A DNA stretch of 64,000 nucleotides from NCBI GenBank assembly GCA_021234155.1, contig JAJEKV010000008.1, positions 12,480,962 to 12,544,961 on the forward strand, in the 5' to 3' direction. The notes under the pieces were generated by a model that was not told the DNA's origin, made no database searches, and saw only the letters and a program-made list of their open reading frames with translations. Both the position numbers and the translations under genes were made by a program. This document shows, one piece after another, positions 25,098-37,204 of this stretch. Origin of the DNA: Isoetes taiwanensis. Taxonomy: Eukaryota; Streptophyta; Lycopodiopsida; Isoetales; Isoetaceae. Positions within the stretch are counted from its first letter, which is position 1. Every line of letters starts with the position of its first letter.

Positions 25098-25374
25098 GCC
25101 TTTCTCGACTCGCGAGTCGAGAAAGGCCCGAAAAAGTCAAAGTACAACCATTTTCATTAGAATATGGCTGCATCCAATCACACACGGAAGCATACAAATG
25201 GTCTCGTCAATGAGACAAGCAATGCCTTTCTCGACTCGCGAGTCGAGAAAGGCCCAGGAAAACCAATGTACAACCATTATAGAATATGACTGCATCCAGT
25301 CACACAAACAAACATACACATAGTTTCATCAATAGGACAAGCATGCCTTTCTCGACTCGCGAGTCGAGAAAGCC
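25098..25374. repeat. Three tandem units carrying a 30-bp perfect palindrome
   Basis: Units of about 127 and 120 bp repeat three times. Each carries the palindrome whose core is CTCGACTCGCGAGTCGAG. Copies 1 (25098-25127) and 2 (25225-25254) are perfect 30-bp palindromes with GCCTTT and AAAGGC arms. The third (25345-25373) lacks one base of its arm. The array lies about 100 bp beyond the stop of the ParB-type copy 1 gene and has the same palindrome as that gene's second intron. Confidence 0.95.
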
Positions 25375-25474
25375 AGCGAAAACTCAATGTACAAGTATAT
25401 TCATTACAAAATATAGTACATTTCTTCATGTTTCTTTACAAAATTTACACAACTCGACTATCTGAAAGCAGAGG

Positions 25475-28400
25475 TCACTCTTCTTGATCACCATAATATT
25501 TGTCGTCCATAGCTTTCATGATCGCGCTGGTCTCTGGATCGACCTGCTTGAGGTTCGGATAGTTCCTAATCACATCGGCCACAAGAATGGCAAACAGGGA
25601 TTCCGCCAATACAGGGACGAGATTCATAGACAACTACCTATCCGTTTCATACTCTTCTGGACGATAAGTCTTGTCAATGATTGTATTTTACGAGTTATGA
25701 TAGCACTTGTAGGCGGAGTCGTCTATGATCCGCGTGTTGTGTTTGTTAAAGTCCGGGAATTGTTCATAAACCCTGTCCAGCCTTTTCACCATAATAGGCT
25801 TCCCCTTTGTGATGGCTGGATCGAGGTCTCACACATGCTCGACCCTTTCGTTTCCCCAAACAAACTTGAACTTCAAAACTGGAAGGCCGAGAACACCGAG
25901 GACATTGACAATATTTTTCTTTGCCATACAAGACCATATGGCCACTTCGAATCCCCGTTCCAGGCACCAATCAATAATCTCCTTTGCTTTAGGCCGGGGA
26001 TACACGATTTTAGACCCCACTTTTGTCGGTATCTGCGAGGTGTTAAGCTCAGGGACGTCTTTATCATGGTATACTGCAACTAATACTCCATTGACGTCAA
26101 ATATTACAAGCTTGGTGGGGCCCGATGGATCCCAATTGAAGTTTGGCTCTGACCAGATTTCCTCTTGATCGGGATCCATATGCGGGATCATTATTTTTTC
26201 GGGTCCTTTCTTGCTGCCCGCACTGTCTTGCTCTTGACTGCCTTTCTTGGATCCAGTATCCTCGTGATGTGAACTGCCAGTAGATCCTTGTGATATTGAC
26301 AATGATCCCGATTCGCTGTAATCGATGTCCCCGGAATGATGAAAACGCCGATAGGAACGCGTTTTCGCCGCGAAGCCGGAAAAGAAAAAGTTAAAGACTC
26401 GGAGCGTTTCCCGACTTCCGAGAGCAAAGTGAACTCACCTCAATCTCAGGTTCTCGAGAATATGTTCGGCAACATCCTCGTCTAAACCTTGGACATTCTC
26501 GTCTCCGTCATCTTTTCTCTCCCCGGGTCGCCGTTTGTCTTCGTCATCATCATCCCATCGCTTCCATTTTTCTTCCTCCCTTTGAAATGCTCATGAAGCA
26601 GGTCCAGGTATGACCGAATGATTTCAACCATGTCCTTATTTCCAACCACGGATATTGGTTTCATTCCATACAGTATAGCCCCCTGAGAGAACAGGCCATT
26701 CATGTACCACTCGCATACAATATGATCTTCCTCGACCAAGCTGGTTATGAAGTACTTGATAACTCTTGGCCGGATAGGAATTCTATGTATTGGACCTGTC
26801 GCACCATCAGTGCTGACTTTGTCCATCAATGGCACATCCTCCATAAATGTGCCACCCTTCCAGGGTTCCATCTGCTCTTGAGAAATCATGAACTTGTCGA
26901 GATAGTGGTGTTCGCTCGACCACCACTTGTCCAGGTCTGCAGCCGATCTTGAAACCAAAACCAAAACTACATTGGCAAAACTTGGTGCCTTTAGCAGTCC
27001 AAGTCTACACTCATGTTCCAGTTCGTATATGGAATACAAGATCTTGTTGGTGAAGTTAATATCAGCTGCCCATTGTGACACAACAGTTGTCTGATTGCCC
27101 GGCATGCAAAAGATAAGGAAACTGAAAGTATCCAGCTCGGTCATGTCGAGATACGTCTTGTACCACTGCTCAATGTCAGCCTTTTCATAAAATAGGGTGG
27201 GGTCTTCGATCATATTCATGGCAAATAGTGCCACGGGCCCACCCAGGTGCCAGTTCCAGACCACCAAACCCCTTGTGTCCCAAGGTTACCAGGAATGGAG
27301 GGGAGCTATCATCGATCTTAAATGGGACCACCCCGAATCCAAGCTTCCTCTTCAGAATTGCCATAGCACGTTCAGGAAAGGGGAGGGTTTTGACGTTACG
27401 CTTTAGCTTGGTGTTGATGTAGGGTTGACATAGACGGTTCAACTCCTTCATGTCTTCCTCATCAAGCGCAGCCTTCTCCTTATAATAATCAAAATCATGG
27501 TCTGCATTGGAGGCAAGATTGCAGAACTCTGTGATGCCTTCTTCCAATGCACGCCGTCTCTTTAGGATTGTGGCATAATCCGTTGCGTCCTGCATTTTTG
27601 AACTTCTACTTTTCCTTAGCAGGATTGTTCCATCCAGGATTCTGCCCTGTAGATCAAGCGTTTCCTTGTCCGTTAGGCCATGTATCCTTTTCATGAATTG
27701 CTTGTCGAACAACTTTGGGTCCGGCCTACACGGCAATTCTCCATTGCTGTCCTTCAGCTTGCCTCTTGTCCATTGAGCCCATATATCAGTCCATTTTTTC
27801 CAGACCGCCTCAGTGCTAAGAATGAGGTCATATTGGTCTGATAGAGATTCCCTGCACTTTCTTGGTGTTCTCTTCTTCTTCTCGTCTTCATCCTCTCCCT
27901 CATCATCTTCCTGGCCTTCCAGAAGAACATACCTGCAGAGTTTCTCAAAGGTCTTCCACTTATCGGAGGGGGCCCTGTTTCCTTTAGGACGCTGAGGACA
28001 ACCCAATGCTTTTCACTGTTGCCTAGCGTGTATGATCTGGTCAGGATACGGGCTGCATTCATTAAATGTCACAATGTCAGAGCATGAAAGTATCTCCTAA
28101 CACCCGAAGGAAACAATAAGCAGGAGGGTGCAAGGGGTTTCTCGACTCGCGAGTCGAGAATACCCACAGGAGAGGAGAAAACATAGGAGAGTCAAGGCCA
28201 GAGCAAAAGCATCGCGCATTCCCAAATCTTTGCTTTCACGCCTCTTCGAACGATGCAACTTAGGATATAAACTAAGCGACATTGCCCGAAGAGGCGGGAA
28301 AGAAAGATTGGGAAGACTCGATGCTTTCACTCTTCAACCATTAATTTCTAATGTTTTCTCTATTACCCTGGAGTTTCTTGACTCGCGAGTCGGGAAAGTC

Positions 28401-30123
28401 AGAGGACCACAGGAAAGGGGAAGATTCAAGGGACTTTCTCGACTCGCGAGTCAAGAATACCCACAGGAGAGGAGAGAACATAGAAGGAGAGTGAATGCCA
28501 GAGGGAAAGCACCGCTTATTCCCAAATCCTTGCTTGCCCCGCCTCTTCGAACGATGCAACTTAGGAAATAAACTAAGCGACATTGCCCGAAGAGGCGAGG
28601 GAAGAAAGGATGGGAAGGCTCGATGCTTTCACTCGTCAACCCTTAATCTCTAATGTTCTGTCTTTTGCCCTAGGGTATCTCGACTCGCGAGTCGAGAAAG
28701 TAAGAGGAGCACAGGAAAGGCGAAGATTGAAGGGGCTTTCTCGACCCGCGAGTCGAGAAAGCCCCTTCAATCTTTACTTTTCTTTACTTCTCTGGGGTTT
28801 GCGAGTCGAGAAACCCCTGAATCAGAAACAGTAATTTACCTTATGTAGCTGGCACTTGCTGCTATTGTGTTCTGGCAGTGGCTAATGCTGGCGAGCTCCG
28901 TTGGTGGCGTGTCCGCTGAAAGAACTCTGCACTCTCGTTTGGAATATCTGTCCTTGATCCTTTGCGGCACTTCCTTTTCCGTCTGCAATACCTGCGCTGC
29001 CCTCACTGAATGTTGGCCGCCCACAACCCAAAACCTGACGTCTTTTCCCTTCAGGTCTTCCTCAGACTTCCAGCTGAACAACTCACCGGTCGATCTGCTG
29101 AATGGTATGACATCCGCAGGCATTGGATCTGCAACAAGATGTCGCACCATCAAGTTCAGAATCTCCAACATGTGTGCTGGATTAAATTCCCTGTGGTTGA
29201 ACAAGACAGCATCTCTTGTGCAAACCTTGAGGCGTCTGATGTCCAGCAGCAGCTTGTGTGATATCCCTAATGGATAATACTGAGCCAGCCACTCCATCTT
29301 CTGGGCCCCTCTCTGTGATTTCCTAATCTGCTCATCTGGATCCAAGAATTGGGAGTCGACCATATCTTCCTCTTCGTCAGCATCTGAATCCTCCCGTGTA
29401 CTCTCTGCTTCATCTGCAGTCTTGTCCGGAGTTTTTTCTTTATGAACTACAATATCCATGGAAACTGCCGAGTGCTTTAGAGTCTTTAGCACCCTGGACG
29501 TAACGATCCCAGTGTTGAACAGCTTCTCCCTCACCCTGGAAATCTCCATTCCAAGCTCCCTGGATGTCAGGGTTCCGGCCTCCTTCATCCCTTCCAGATC
29601 CTTCCACCCAAGGTTCTGACAATTTAAAGGCGCCGGCCTTTTGTCGGTCCCCTTCGACTTGCTCATTGAAGAGTGAGAGTAATTGGATACTGATAACTTC
29701 TTCGTGTGGTAGAACTTACTCTTCAGGCAGTCTTCCACATACAATGTAAGATGCTTCGAATCTGGGGCAGAGACGGAGAGCACAACATCGACCTTCTTGT
29801 ACTTGTCGCCGGAGCTCTTCTTATCCCTTTGCCACAGAAACAGATCTTTCTCCTTCCCACTTGTTGATACTTCGACATACCACCAAGAATCTGCTGGTGT
29901 ATCAAGTAGCTCTGTCTCCAATCCCTCGATAACGAAGAACGGAGTTCTGCCAGTGATCACTAGCGTCTCCGCAGTGAATGCCGCAAAGACGTAAAGATGG
30001 ATCGATAAAAGGTATCCCGACCGAACACAAAACCGAGAGCTCACCCGAGTCACGTCTTTCTTTTCTTGGTGCCGCTTTTGAACCAACTTCCGCTCCGGCC
30101 CGCTTCTTCAATGGAGTCGTCAT
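25475..30123 (-). pseudogene. ParB-like / MTase-like / FCP1-like multidomain gene, copy 1
   Basis: A four-exon gene: exon 1 30123-30045; intron 30044 to about 29960; exon 2 to 28840 (AAG|GTAAAT); intron 28839-28053; exon 3 28052-26439 (GAG|GTGAGT); intron 26438-26316; exon 4 26315-25475. Exon 2 holds a ParB/sulfiredoxin-like domain (F-W-V-V-G-G-Q-H-S-V-R-A-A, then T-P-P-T-E-L-A). Exon 3 has a charged helical linker, then a stretch like a DNA methyltransferase (N-M-I-E-D-P-T-L-F-Y for DPPY; E-W-Y-M-N-G-L-F-S-Q-G-A for the FxGxG loop), both degenerate. Exon 4 has an FCP1/NLI phosphatase-like domain (V-I-F-D-V-N-G-V-L, A-I-W-S-C, K-P-I-M-V-K-R-L, I-I-D-D-S-A-Y-K). Breaks: TGA at 28013-28015, 25829-25831; TAA 25688-25690; TAG 25634-25636; frame changes near 27283 and at a T5 run (26567-26571). 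Domain names are inferred from motifs; function is unknown. Confidence 0.75.
28053..28839 (-). repeat. Intron 2 of copy 1: two 300-bp units with palindromes
   Basis: The intron is made of two tandem units of about 300 bp (about 28135-28434 and 28435-28735), sharing 'cgcctcttcgaacgatgcaa' and 'taaactaagcgacattgccc'. TTCTCGACTCGCGAGTCGAG-type palindromes stand at 28139-28160, 28375-28396, 28435-28456, 28678-28697 and 28733-28766 (34 bp, one mismatch), with a half site at 28801-28813. The segment 'cctcttcgaacgatgcaacttagg...cgacattgcccgaagaggcg' has complementary ends ('gcctcttcg' and 'cgaagaggc'), so each unit can also form a larger hairpin. Confidence 0.85.
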
Positions 30124-31145
30124 ATTCAGATGCCCCGCATCCTCTTGCTCGCTCAAACTCCTTTGTAAATTGAGCCTCTTCCACTTTGGAGGTTTTAGGA
30201 CTACACGTAAAAAAGGTCGGGCGTGTTCTTAAATTTGAAATTAAGGACATACAATCATTCAAGGGAAAAAAGCGGGGCTAAGGGTACAAAGACGCCAGCT
30301 TTTTAGCCCGCCCAAACACCAATTCGAAATTCATTCATTTCGGGGACTTAGTGAGCGCAGCGGAGATTTCCGGCGCTTTAGTTTTACTCGGCATTGGCGA
30401 CTTTGGGGTTATATTACATCGACCGGAGGCCCTTCGATTTGAGCGAGTTCACGGATGGCGCCACGACGCTGTAAGCTCCTAACAGCGCCTTACTCTCTGT
30501 CTATTTCTAACTGCGTGTCTTTTTGCAAATAGTTGATTTGATCGATGAGCACGGGGCTAAGGTAGCAAGCGGAGAGGAGCTGTAACACACGGGAACTCTT
30601 CACTGCAGCGCCATGGAAGAGGGATACACGAGAATCGCTTTGATACAAGTATTTGATGCGGATGCATTGTTGATGAGGCCAACAGAAGAAGCCAAGACTC
30701 TCGGTGAGGCTGCGAGATCTGTGATACAATGGCCCAAGGAATTCCTACGTGAAGAGGTGAGTTTCAGAAAGGCCTTTTTCATTCTCAAAGTGCAACACTT
30801 GCATTCAACTCAAGGATACACTTGCATCAACTGCAATAGAGAAAGAAAGAATGGCAATTAGGGAGCAATTTGCAGATCACCAAAGGGACCAAATATCATG
30901 TAGACAGCTGTATTGGCCTTGGAGAACATTTTCTCAGATGCAGCCTGACAGATTTTTGTGTCTAATTCATGATAAGATGGACCAATACAAGACTTTCTTG
31001 CCAAAGCTAGATCCTTTACCCAAGCGTTGTCAAAACGCTTTTCAGATGAAAGTAAGTCTGGCGGGTGTCTTAACACATGGTCATGGAACTGGAACCTATG
31101 GTCATTTTGTGCTTGATCTATGGAGGGATGATCCAAACTTCCATG

Positions 31146-31605
31146 TGAGCTACCGGCCCTTTGATGGGCTTTCGGCACTCTTCCACTGAGTCATTCTTCA
31201 TGTGTGCCCATTACACATGCTCCAGCATTCCAACATTCCCCCTTAATGGGCACACCAATCCATTCCAGCCTTCACCACAATCCACATGCTTCCCTCCTCG
31301 GGCAACTCCACCACTGCGGGAGTTGGGCTTTCCACTGGCCAAGCTTTGCTCATTCTAACCCCTACACCACTGGGGATTATCCCGGTGCAGTTAAGCACCC
31401 TCTACTTGGGACCATGGCTCTGATACCATGTTGAGAAATGAGATTTCTATGATTGGGTAGACAGGCTAGGGATCGAACCCAGGACCTCTTGCTTGCAAGC
31501 CAAGTACTTTACCACTGAGCTACCGGCCCTTTGATGGGCTTTCGGTACTCTTCCACTGAGTCATTCTTCATGTGTGCCCATTACACATGCTCCAGCATTC
31601 CAACA
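31146..31605 (-). mobile_element. TRIM: miniature LTR retrotransposon with tRNA-like LTR
   Basis: On the minus strand the 5' LTR is 31605-31429 (177 bp), beginning TGTTGG and ending CTCAACA. A primer binding site TGGTATCAGAGCC (31428-31416) follows directly and matches the usual initiator-tRNA-Met site. The internal part is only about 190 bp and non-coding. A polypurine tract AAGGGGGAA (31244-31236) precedes the second LTR, which starts TGTTGG at 31235 and is cut short at 31146 (90 bp left). The two LTR parts differ at one base in their shared 90 bp, so insertion is recent. The element sits inside the DUF7869-type gene. Truncation of the 3' LTR prevents finding the target duplication. Confidence 0.85.
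31459..31529 (-). other. tRNA-Ala(UGC)-like sequence inside the TRIM LTR
   Basis: The 71-bp stretch has an A box TAGCTCAGTGG, an anticodon loop CTTGCAA (UGC), a B box GGTTCGATCCC and acceptor ends that pair at six of seven positions with G-T wobbles. The D stem and one anticodon-stem pair are imperfect, and no intact 3' end is expected. It is therefore a tRNA-like Pol III module of the LTR, not a functional tRNA gene. The truncated second LTR keeps only its first part. Confidence 0.75.
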
Positions 31606-32829
31606 TCATCAACCGCTTTGTTACCAAAGGCAGATAAAAAAGCTCACATCCAAGGTGTCCAGTGAATCAAGGAGGACTGGGATGATTTCCCCTTACTTGA
31701 GAAACAACTACCAGAGGAGCTATGTGTTCAATTGGACAACTGTTGGAAAGAAAACAAGAATAGATGGATGTTTGGGGCAATGTCATACTTGACAGCAGTG
31801 GGAGTATTCAAAGTTGTGAAAGTGGGATTCATGATAGTTGGGCATATGCATGATGATATAGATGCATTCTTTGGAACTTTCTCCACCAAGGTCAAGGGAG
31901 AAAACGTGACTAGTCTCCCTGAACTAATGGATGTGTTTGAGAGTTGCATTGACCCCAACCCAATGGCTTTCTTGATGGATGAGGTTGCAGATTGGAAATC
32001 ATTTGTCGAGGGATACTTGCTATATGGTAAGGATCAGTTGGACAGACACACAAAGCCACTTCAATTCAAGGTTTGGTTTAGGGATGGAATACCAATCATG
32101 CAATATAAGTGGAGACCAGAGTTGTGGCAACGTGGTGCTGCTGTGAAGTTCTCATTCCTAAAGGGCAGCCAAAACCACTACCTCCCTTCAAGACTGTTAA
32201 AGACTCTAGCCAACTAGTGAAGGGCATCAAGGATTATATAACACACTGGGATGATGTTCGAAATAGAAAGCACACCTCCACTCTTAAGAAAAATCACATG
32301 GACTCCCTACCAGATGGGAGGGTTCTCAAGAAGCAAGCACGTCTAAGAATGTTCACTTGGGTCCTAACAAAGGTTCCAAGTGGTTTGTGGGAAGTAAGGC
32401 CTCAAAGCCGAAGTGGTTTGATCTTCCTGAGTGGGATCCCTTTGAGGACATCAAGGAAGGATACTTTGTGCTAGTAAGGCCTGATGATGAGGATTGTCCA
32501 ATATGGTTAGGGGTGGCACTCTCTGATGTAACCACCACTATGGCTGATGGAGAGGAGTTGCGTCCTGGATTCCAAATTCAATATTGGGAGCCCATTGGAA
32601 GACACAAGAAGGGCAACTTGAAGGAGCAATACACCGACTGCCGGGAGAAGAAGTGGAGGGCAAATCATGCTGATCCTCAAAGGAGGGAATTGGTGGAGTG
32701 TGTGGTATGGTCATATCCAAGTTCTCACATTGCAAAGGACAACACACACAAGATCCCAAAAAGGGAGATGGACAAAGCCATGAGCAACCTCCATGCTATA
32801 TCATTGTATGAGGGTAGATAATATTGAGA

Positions 32830-33690
32830 AGCTTGAAAACTTTCTCAACTAGTGGTTTGTAAAATTTATGAGGAAAACAAGTTACCCAATTCTTTGTGTG
32901 TGATGTGTAATTCTATTCAAGCAATCAATTCAGAATTTTTTTTTCTATAGTATGAGTCCCATTTTCAGTCCGAGTCCCAAAATTTGAGATTTGACCCACT
33001 TTAATTAAATGCGACTTTTAACCATCATTCAAGTACCATTATTCACTGACAGATAGGCAGCTGAGTAGATACAGGGAATTGTACTACTCACACAAGATGT
33101 TGGCAGATCTCTATAGTACACTACTGCTTCTGATGAGTAAGCAAGATATTCACCAGCTGCTGATGGAAAATGGATCTGAATTCAATAGCTACAAGTTTGG
33201 GACAAACTCCGGTTTCTATTGGGTGTCTACAATGCCATATTTGATCAAATTATGCAATCCCCATCACCTTAGCCATCATCCTTTACCACTCTTCATTAGC
33301 CTTATCTAAATCGTGCTTCCATTTCATATTTGCTACTGCTCAGTAATTAATCCTCCTCTTGTCCAACATTTTGCTCAAGCACTTGGAAAGAATTTTGTCC
33401 TTGCAGGTTTTTTGAGATCGACTGTTCATGATTGATGCTGCTTTCAGGTTCACATATTAGCTCCTTCAATAGGGGCATGGCAGAGTTAATTACCTTTCCT
33501 TATGCAATATCTTGTTACTTCTAGCAGAGCTCTTTTTGGTTCATTTGAACAACTCTATACTGCTACTTAATTATGTAATTGTTGCTGTTATGATGTAGCT
33601 AATGAGAACACTACTCTCATTAGTAACATTTATGTATGACTTTTATTAATTAATGGAAAAAACACTCTTACCTTAAAAAAAAAAAATTGG
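32830..33690 (+). mobile_element. Probable retroposon 3' end with A tail
   Basis: No coding frame is recognised. The stretch ends in 'tttattaattaatggaaaaaacactcttacctt' followed by A12 (about 33640-33687). The same wording, diverged, precedes the long A tail at 54840-54868. This suggests two copies of one non-LTR element 3' UTR. The 5' limit is unknown; it may start near 33050. Confidence 0.4.
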
Positions 33691-33904
33691 GATGATGTCT
33701 TGATTTTGGGATACATTTTTAATTGCAAGTTTTTAGTAACTTGATTAAATTCACTAACGTTAACTTAAAATCACACATCTTAACTTAAATTCACACACCT
33801 TAACTTCAAATTACAAAATCATATATCAACTGCTCATGTAGTACACAACTTTTCATAACTGTGACTGATACATATTAATGAAGAAAGCATATTTACATAG
33901 TTTT

Positions 33905-36570
33905 TTATTTTTCCTCCAGCATCCCCAATGATATGATAGCCTTATTCCTTACATCCTGAGGTATTGTAACTCTCACATTTCTACCTGGAATAGTTTTTGG
34001 AGTCCACGAGTACAATACGGTTTCAATGTCTAGCCAAAGATCAGGATCAAAAGGATTTCTCCTCCACCTCTTTGTCCAACAATCTGAATATCTTTCTTTA
34101 TCGGTGACATTACTCAATTGATGCACTGGACACCACCATTCTACACGCACCTTATTGAAGTTAACATTACCTTCTTCTTTGCAAATATCTGAGATGGTGT
34201 ATCCCAACCACACTGGATAGGTATCTAGATCTACTGGTTTTACTACTACAAATTGGTGGCACTCCACGTCAATAGAAGCTTCATAACAATCCATGCCTAG
34301 ATATTTTGGCCTATCCTTCTTAGGGCCAACATAGTGTTTGTCAGATTGAGGAGGAGCATATGCCTTAACAATGCTACTAATAGTACCATCATCTTCGTCA
34401 GCACCTGCTAATGTTTTCCACATACTTTTAGGGAACCACCCTTCTTTCAGCTCTTCTGAGGATGTGTCTACCTCATCCAACAAGTTAATCACCTTCTTCC
34501 AGTAATCTATCAATGCACGATTAGTCTCATCCGAATTAGTTTGCCAATGCTTGATGTAGTCATTGATGCCATCCTTAGTCAATCCCAATTGTTTCACTTC
34601 TTCATTCGATTTTAGAGCCTTTGGTTGATCTGAAGGTATCATAAGCTTGCCATTCGCATCCCTATGCCAAATTTCTGTCCCACCTCTCCACTTCTCCTCT
34701 GAAGGTCTCATTTTCCATTCCATGATTAGAATACCTTCTCTCACCCAAAAAGTGAATTGAAGAGGTCTAGAATGACCTTCCATGTCGAGAGCATAACATC
34801 CACAAAACTCTTCCAATCAGGCACTTCTTATATGAGAGATCTTATAGGAGATGGAGTAGTACATCCATGAAATATTCTCAGTAGCCTAGGAAAGTTGGTC
34901 ACTATCTGTTGTCTTAAGACATAACTATATTTTCCAAACAATGCATCCACATCCTCATGAGTATGTCCGGGCATTAGGAACCCCAAATTGACTCTTTCAA
35001 AAGTACCTACAATTAGGTCCATGCCTCCTGAACCTTGCCTTGCTAAACTTTTCAATATTGTTAGGGTTTTCATCCAACAATGCACTATGTAGTGCCTGGC
35101 TAGCTATAGGATCTTGGAGGTGACCATTATAACCATTCTCATAGTTTCTTAAACACCTCATGATACTCCCAATGTAAAAATCTGGGCCATCACTCCACAA
35201 CTCCAAACTAAAATGCCCATAGTAGGTTTGAGACTGCCGTGCAAGATTGCCCCAGTCATTGAAATCTGCAAAGGGTATGATCTTTCACATGACTTAGGTA
35301 TGTACTTGAATTGTGGAAGACAAGTCTTTTGTTGGTCATATGGTCCTTCATATATTCCCTTATCTTAGCCCTTAGACTTGGTTGCACAGTCTTATCTAGT
35401 GTCTCCTTCAGCTTAGCGCATAAATTGCACTTTGCAAAGTTATTTGAAGTTGCTATGGTCACATGCTTGAAATGCTTATTCCATAGCCTACTAAAACGGG
35501 CTAGGATATAGACGCCACTCCAAGTTCCCGAAGCAATGCATTTATTTCCTCTAATATGCTCTTCTGGGTACAATGGGATGGCAATCTCTTTTCAACAACT
35601 CCTCTACCCTGTACATCCTTCTTACTCTTATGTGGCATGCTTTTTGCATTGAAATCCACATATCTTTCAAATATTTCCTTTGCAGCTATAGTTCTTGAGG
35701 TAGACCTTACCAGGCCAGTGTTCCCGTGCAATGCAATTCTACTGCCAGTTTCATGTCTCTTTAGTTGTGCTAAGAAGCGGTTGTAATTCCATGTATAGCC
35801 ATCCATGCTTTTGAACATATCCACTTTCCGTTCAATGGAAATCTTTTCTTCTTTGATCTTTCATCCCGAATTGCATAGCCAAATATGGTGTACATGAAAT
35901 TCCTCCTGCTATCACACTTATTTTCCTAATATGTACCTCTTTCTCCCACCATCTCGTCTATTGTGAACATTCTAATACATGAGGCCCAACAACATTCACT
36001 TCCCCAAACCTTCATCAAGGCTTCAGGAGAACAATCATAATCTGACTTGCATCTTTTGATGGGATAATGTTTGAAAGTTGGAAGTGGCCTCTTGCTACAC
36101 TATGTGAATATTATTGACAATAGTTCTGCATCTATAGGTAACATGTAGTTCCCCTCCAGTTGAATACTGTCCCTAGGCCATGCCACAATAGTTGCAACCT
36201 CTAGTTGCTTCACACAAGCAAGGCATTCTTGTTTGCCTGACCCCTTTTCCTTCCAATTGTCATATAATTTTGAGATTGCCACACCTAACCTGTCCTCTCC
36301 TAATCTTTCATCATTGACTGCATTGATAGGATCTGCTAGAACAATAATCCCTTCTCCTACTACCTCTCTATTGCATTCATGCAGGATCTTGACCTTTTTG
36401 TTTTTTCAATCGACCCGAGTATAAAGTACAATTTCCTTTCCTTTGGCATCATCCTTTTCATTTGGGGTCTTTTCCTTTCAATTGCCATCATCAACATCAT
36501 TTAGAGTCTTTTCCTTTCCTTGGGCATCATCTTCATCATTTGGGGATTTTTCCTTGCCTTGGTCATCATC
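33905..36570 (-). pseudogene. DUF7869-type transposase-like gene, right copy
   Basis: Minus-strand order: an acidic low-complexity N-terminus of N-D-x-D-D-x-G-K-E-K repeats (about 36570-36430); a DUF8039-like part (G-E-G-I-I-V-L-A-D-P-I-N-A-V, I-V-A-W-P-R-D; 36350-36130); a middle with C-N-L-C-A-K-L-K (35256-35573); G-H-F-S-L-E-L-W near 35210; G-H-T-H-E-D-V-D-A-L-F-G (about 34950-34920); and the long C-terminus (33905-34816) with V-V-V-K-P-V-D-L-D-T-Y-P-V-W-L-G. The stretch with the QLDN/ENKN motif that should precede GHTHEDVD is missing, by internal deletion. An in-frame TAA at about 34826-34828 and a frame change just after it break the end. It converges on the left copy and lies head-to-head with ParB-type copy 2. 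Confidence 0.7.
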
Positions 36571-36992
36571 ATTGGGGGCATTTTTTTAGCATGTTACATG
36601 CCATTGACCTTTAATACATACAAACATAGAATAAGTTAGTATATCCAAAAAACATCTCCCCAACATGTCCTTAAATGAAAGCATACTTTTTTTAATCAAT
36701 AAAGAATAGCATACTTTATAAAAAATTGTGAGAGGGAGTTCTTTGATAACTTCTATAATAACTTCTTCGATACTATCTATCTATATGTATGCATCTTTGT
36801 TTATGATGACATTTTATTTCTATTACATCTAAGGCACCATAAGGCTATGCATGTCATCAATTCCTCATATATCTTATTTTATGTCATATAAAATCTGGTA
36901 AGTAATGCTCTCTGCCCTTAAGTAGATCTATGTATCATATGCTTTTTTTTTTTTTTTTTTTTTTTTTATACTATGATATGCTAGTATGGACG
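36571..36992. other. Region without a gene; T25 run
   Basis: AT-rich sequence with a T run at 36943-36967. No gene is recognised. Confidence 0.5.
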
Positions 36993-37204
36993 AAATCGCG
37001 CTTGGTGCATTTTAATTTTGCCCTTTTCATTTCCTGCAAATTTATTCAAAATGTGCCAGGCGCATATAGAGTAGAACTCTTAAAAAAACACCCTTTAGAA
37101 AACGCGTCTGGCGCATTTTGAACATAAAACTTTTCAGATTATTTTCTGGCGAGAGGAATATTATTTTCTAATTAGTTAATTTCTCTCGTTCTAGTGCATT
37201 TCAC

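Larger units (their letters stand above)
30460..32821 (+). pseudogene. DUF7869-type transposase-like gene, left copy, interrupted by a TRIM
   Basis: A first exon-like part (about 30540-30755) has A-L-L-M-R-P-T-E-E-A-K-T-L-G and S-V-I-Q-W-P-K, resembling the N-terminal domain of plant transposon proteins (DUF8039-like), followed by a GAG|GTGAGT donor. The next part (30850-31145) contains D-R-F-L-C-L-I-H-D-K-M-D and T-H-G-H-G-T-G-T-Y-G-H-F. A miniature LTR element then interrupts it (31146-31605). The body resumes at about 31670 with C-V-Q-L-D-N-C-W-K-E-N-K-N and V-G-H-M-H-D-D-I-D-A-F-F-G, hallmark strings of DUF7869. The C-terminal part (32357-32821) carries an SH3/BAH-like sequence (Y-F-V-L-V-R-P-D-D-E-D-C-P-I-W-L-G). 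At least two frame changes occur between 32110 and 32400, and the region between the HGHG and QLDN motifs is shortened. It starts about 0.4 kb from, and divergent to, ParB-type copy 1. Confidence 0.7.

Noticed and set aside
25098..25374. CRISPR array (regularly spaced identical palindromes)
   Set aside because: Only three units, the spacers are themselves repeated, and the setting is plant nuclear DNA without cas genes. It is a tandem repeat with a palindrome.
31459..31529. Functional tRNA-Ala gene
   Set aside because: The D stem and one anticodon-stem pair do not form, and the sequence lies wholly within an LTR of a TRIM, so I treat it as a tRNA-like module.
33905..34816. Intact single gene of 303 codons
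   Set aside because: Alignment with the left copy shows it is only the C-terminal half of a DUF7869-type gene with a stop and frame change just upstream.
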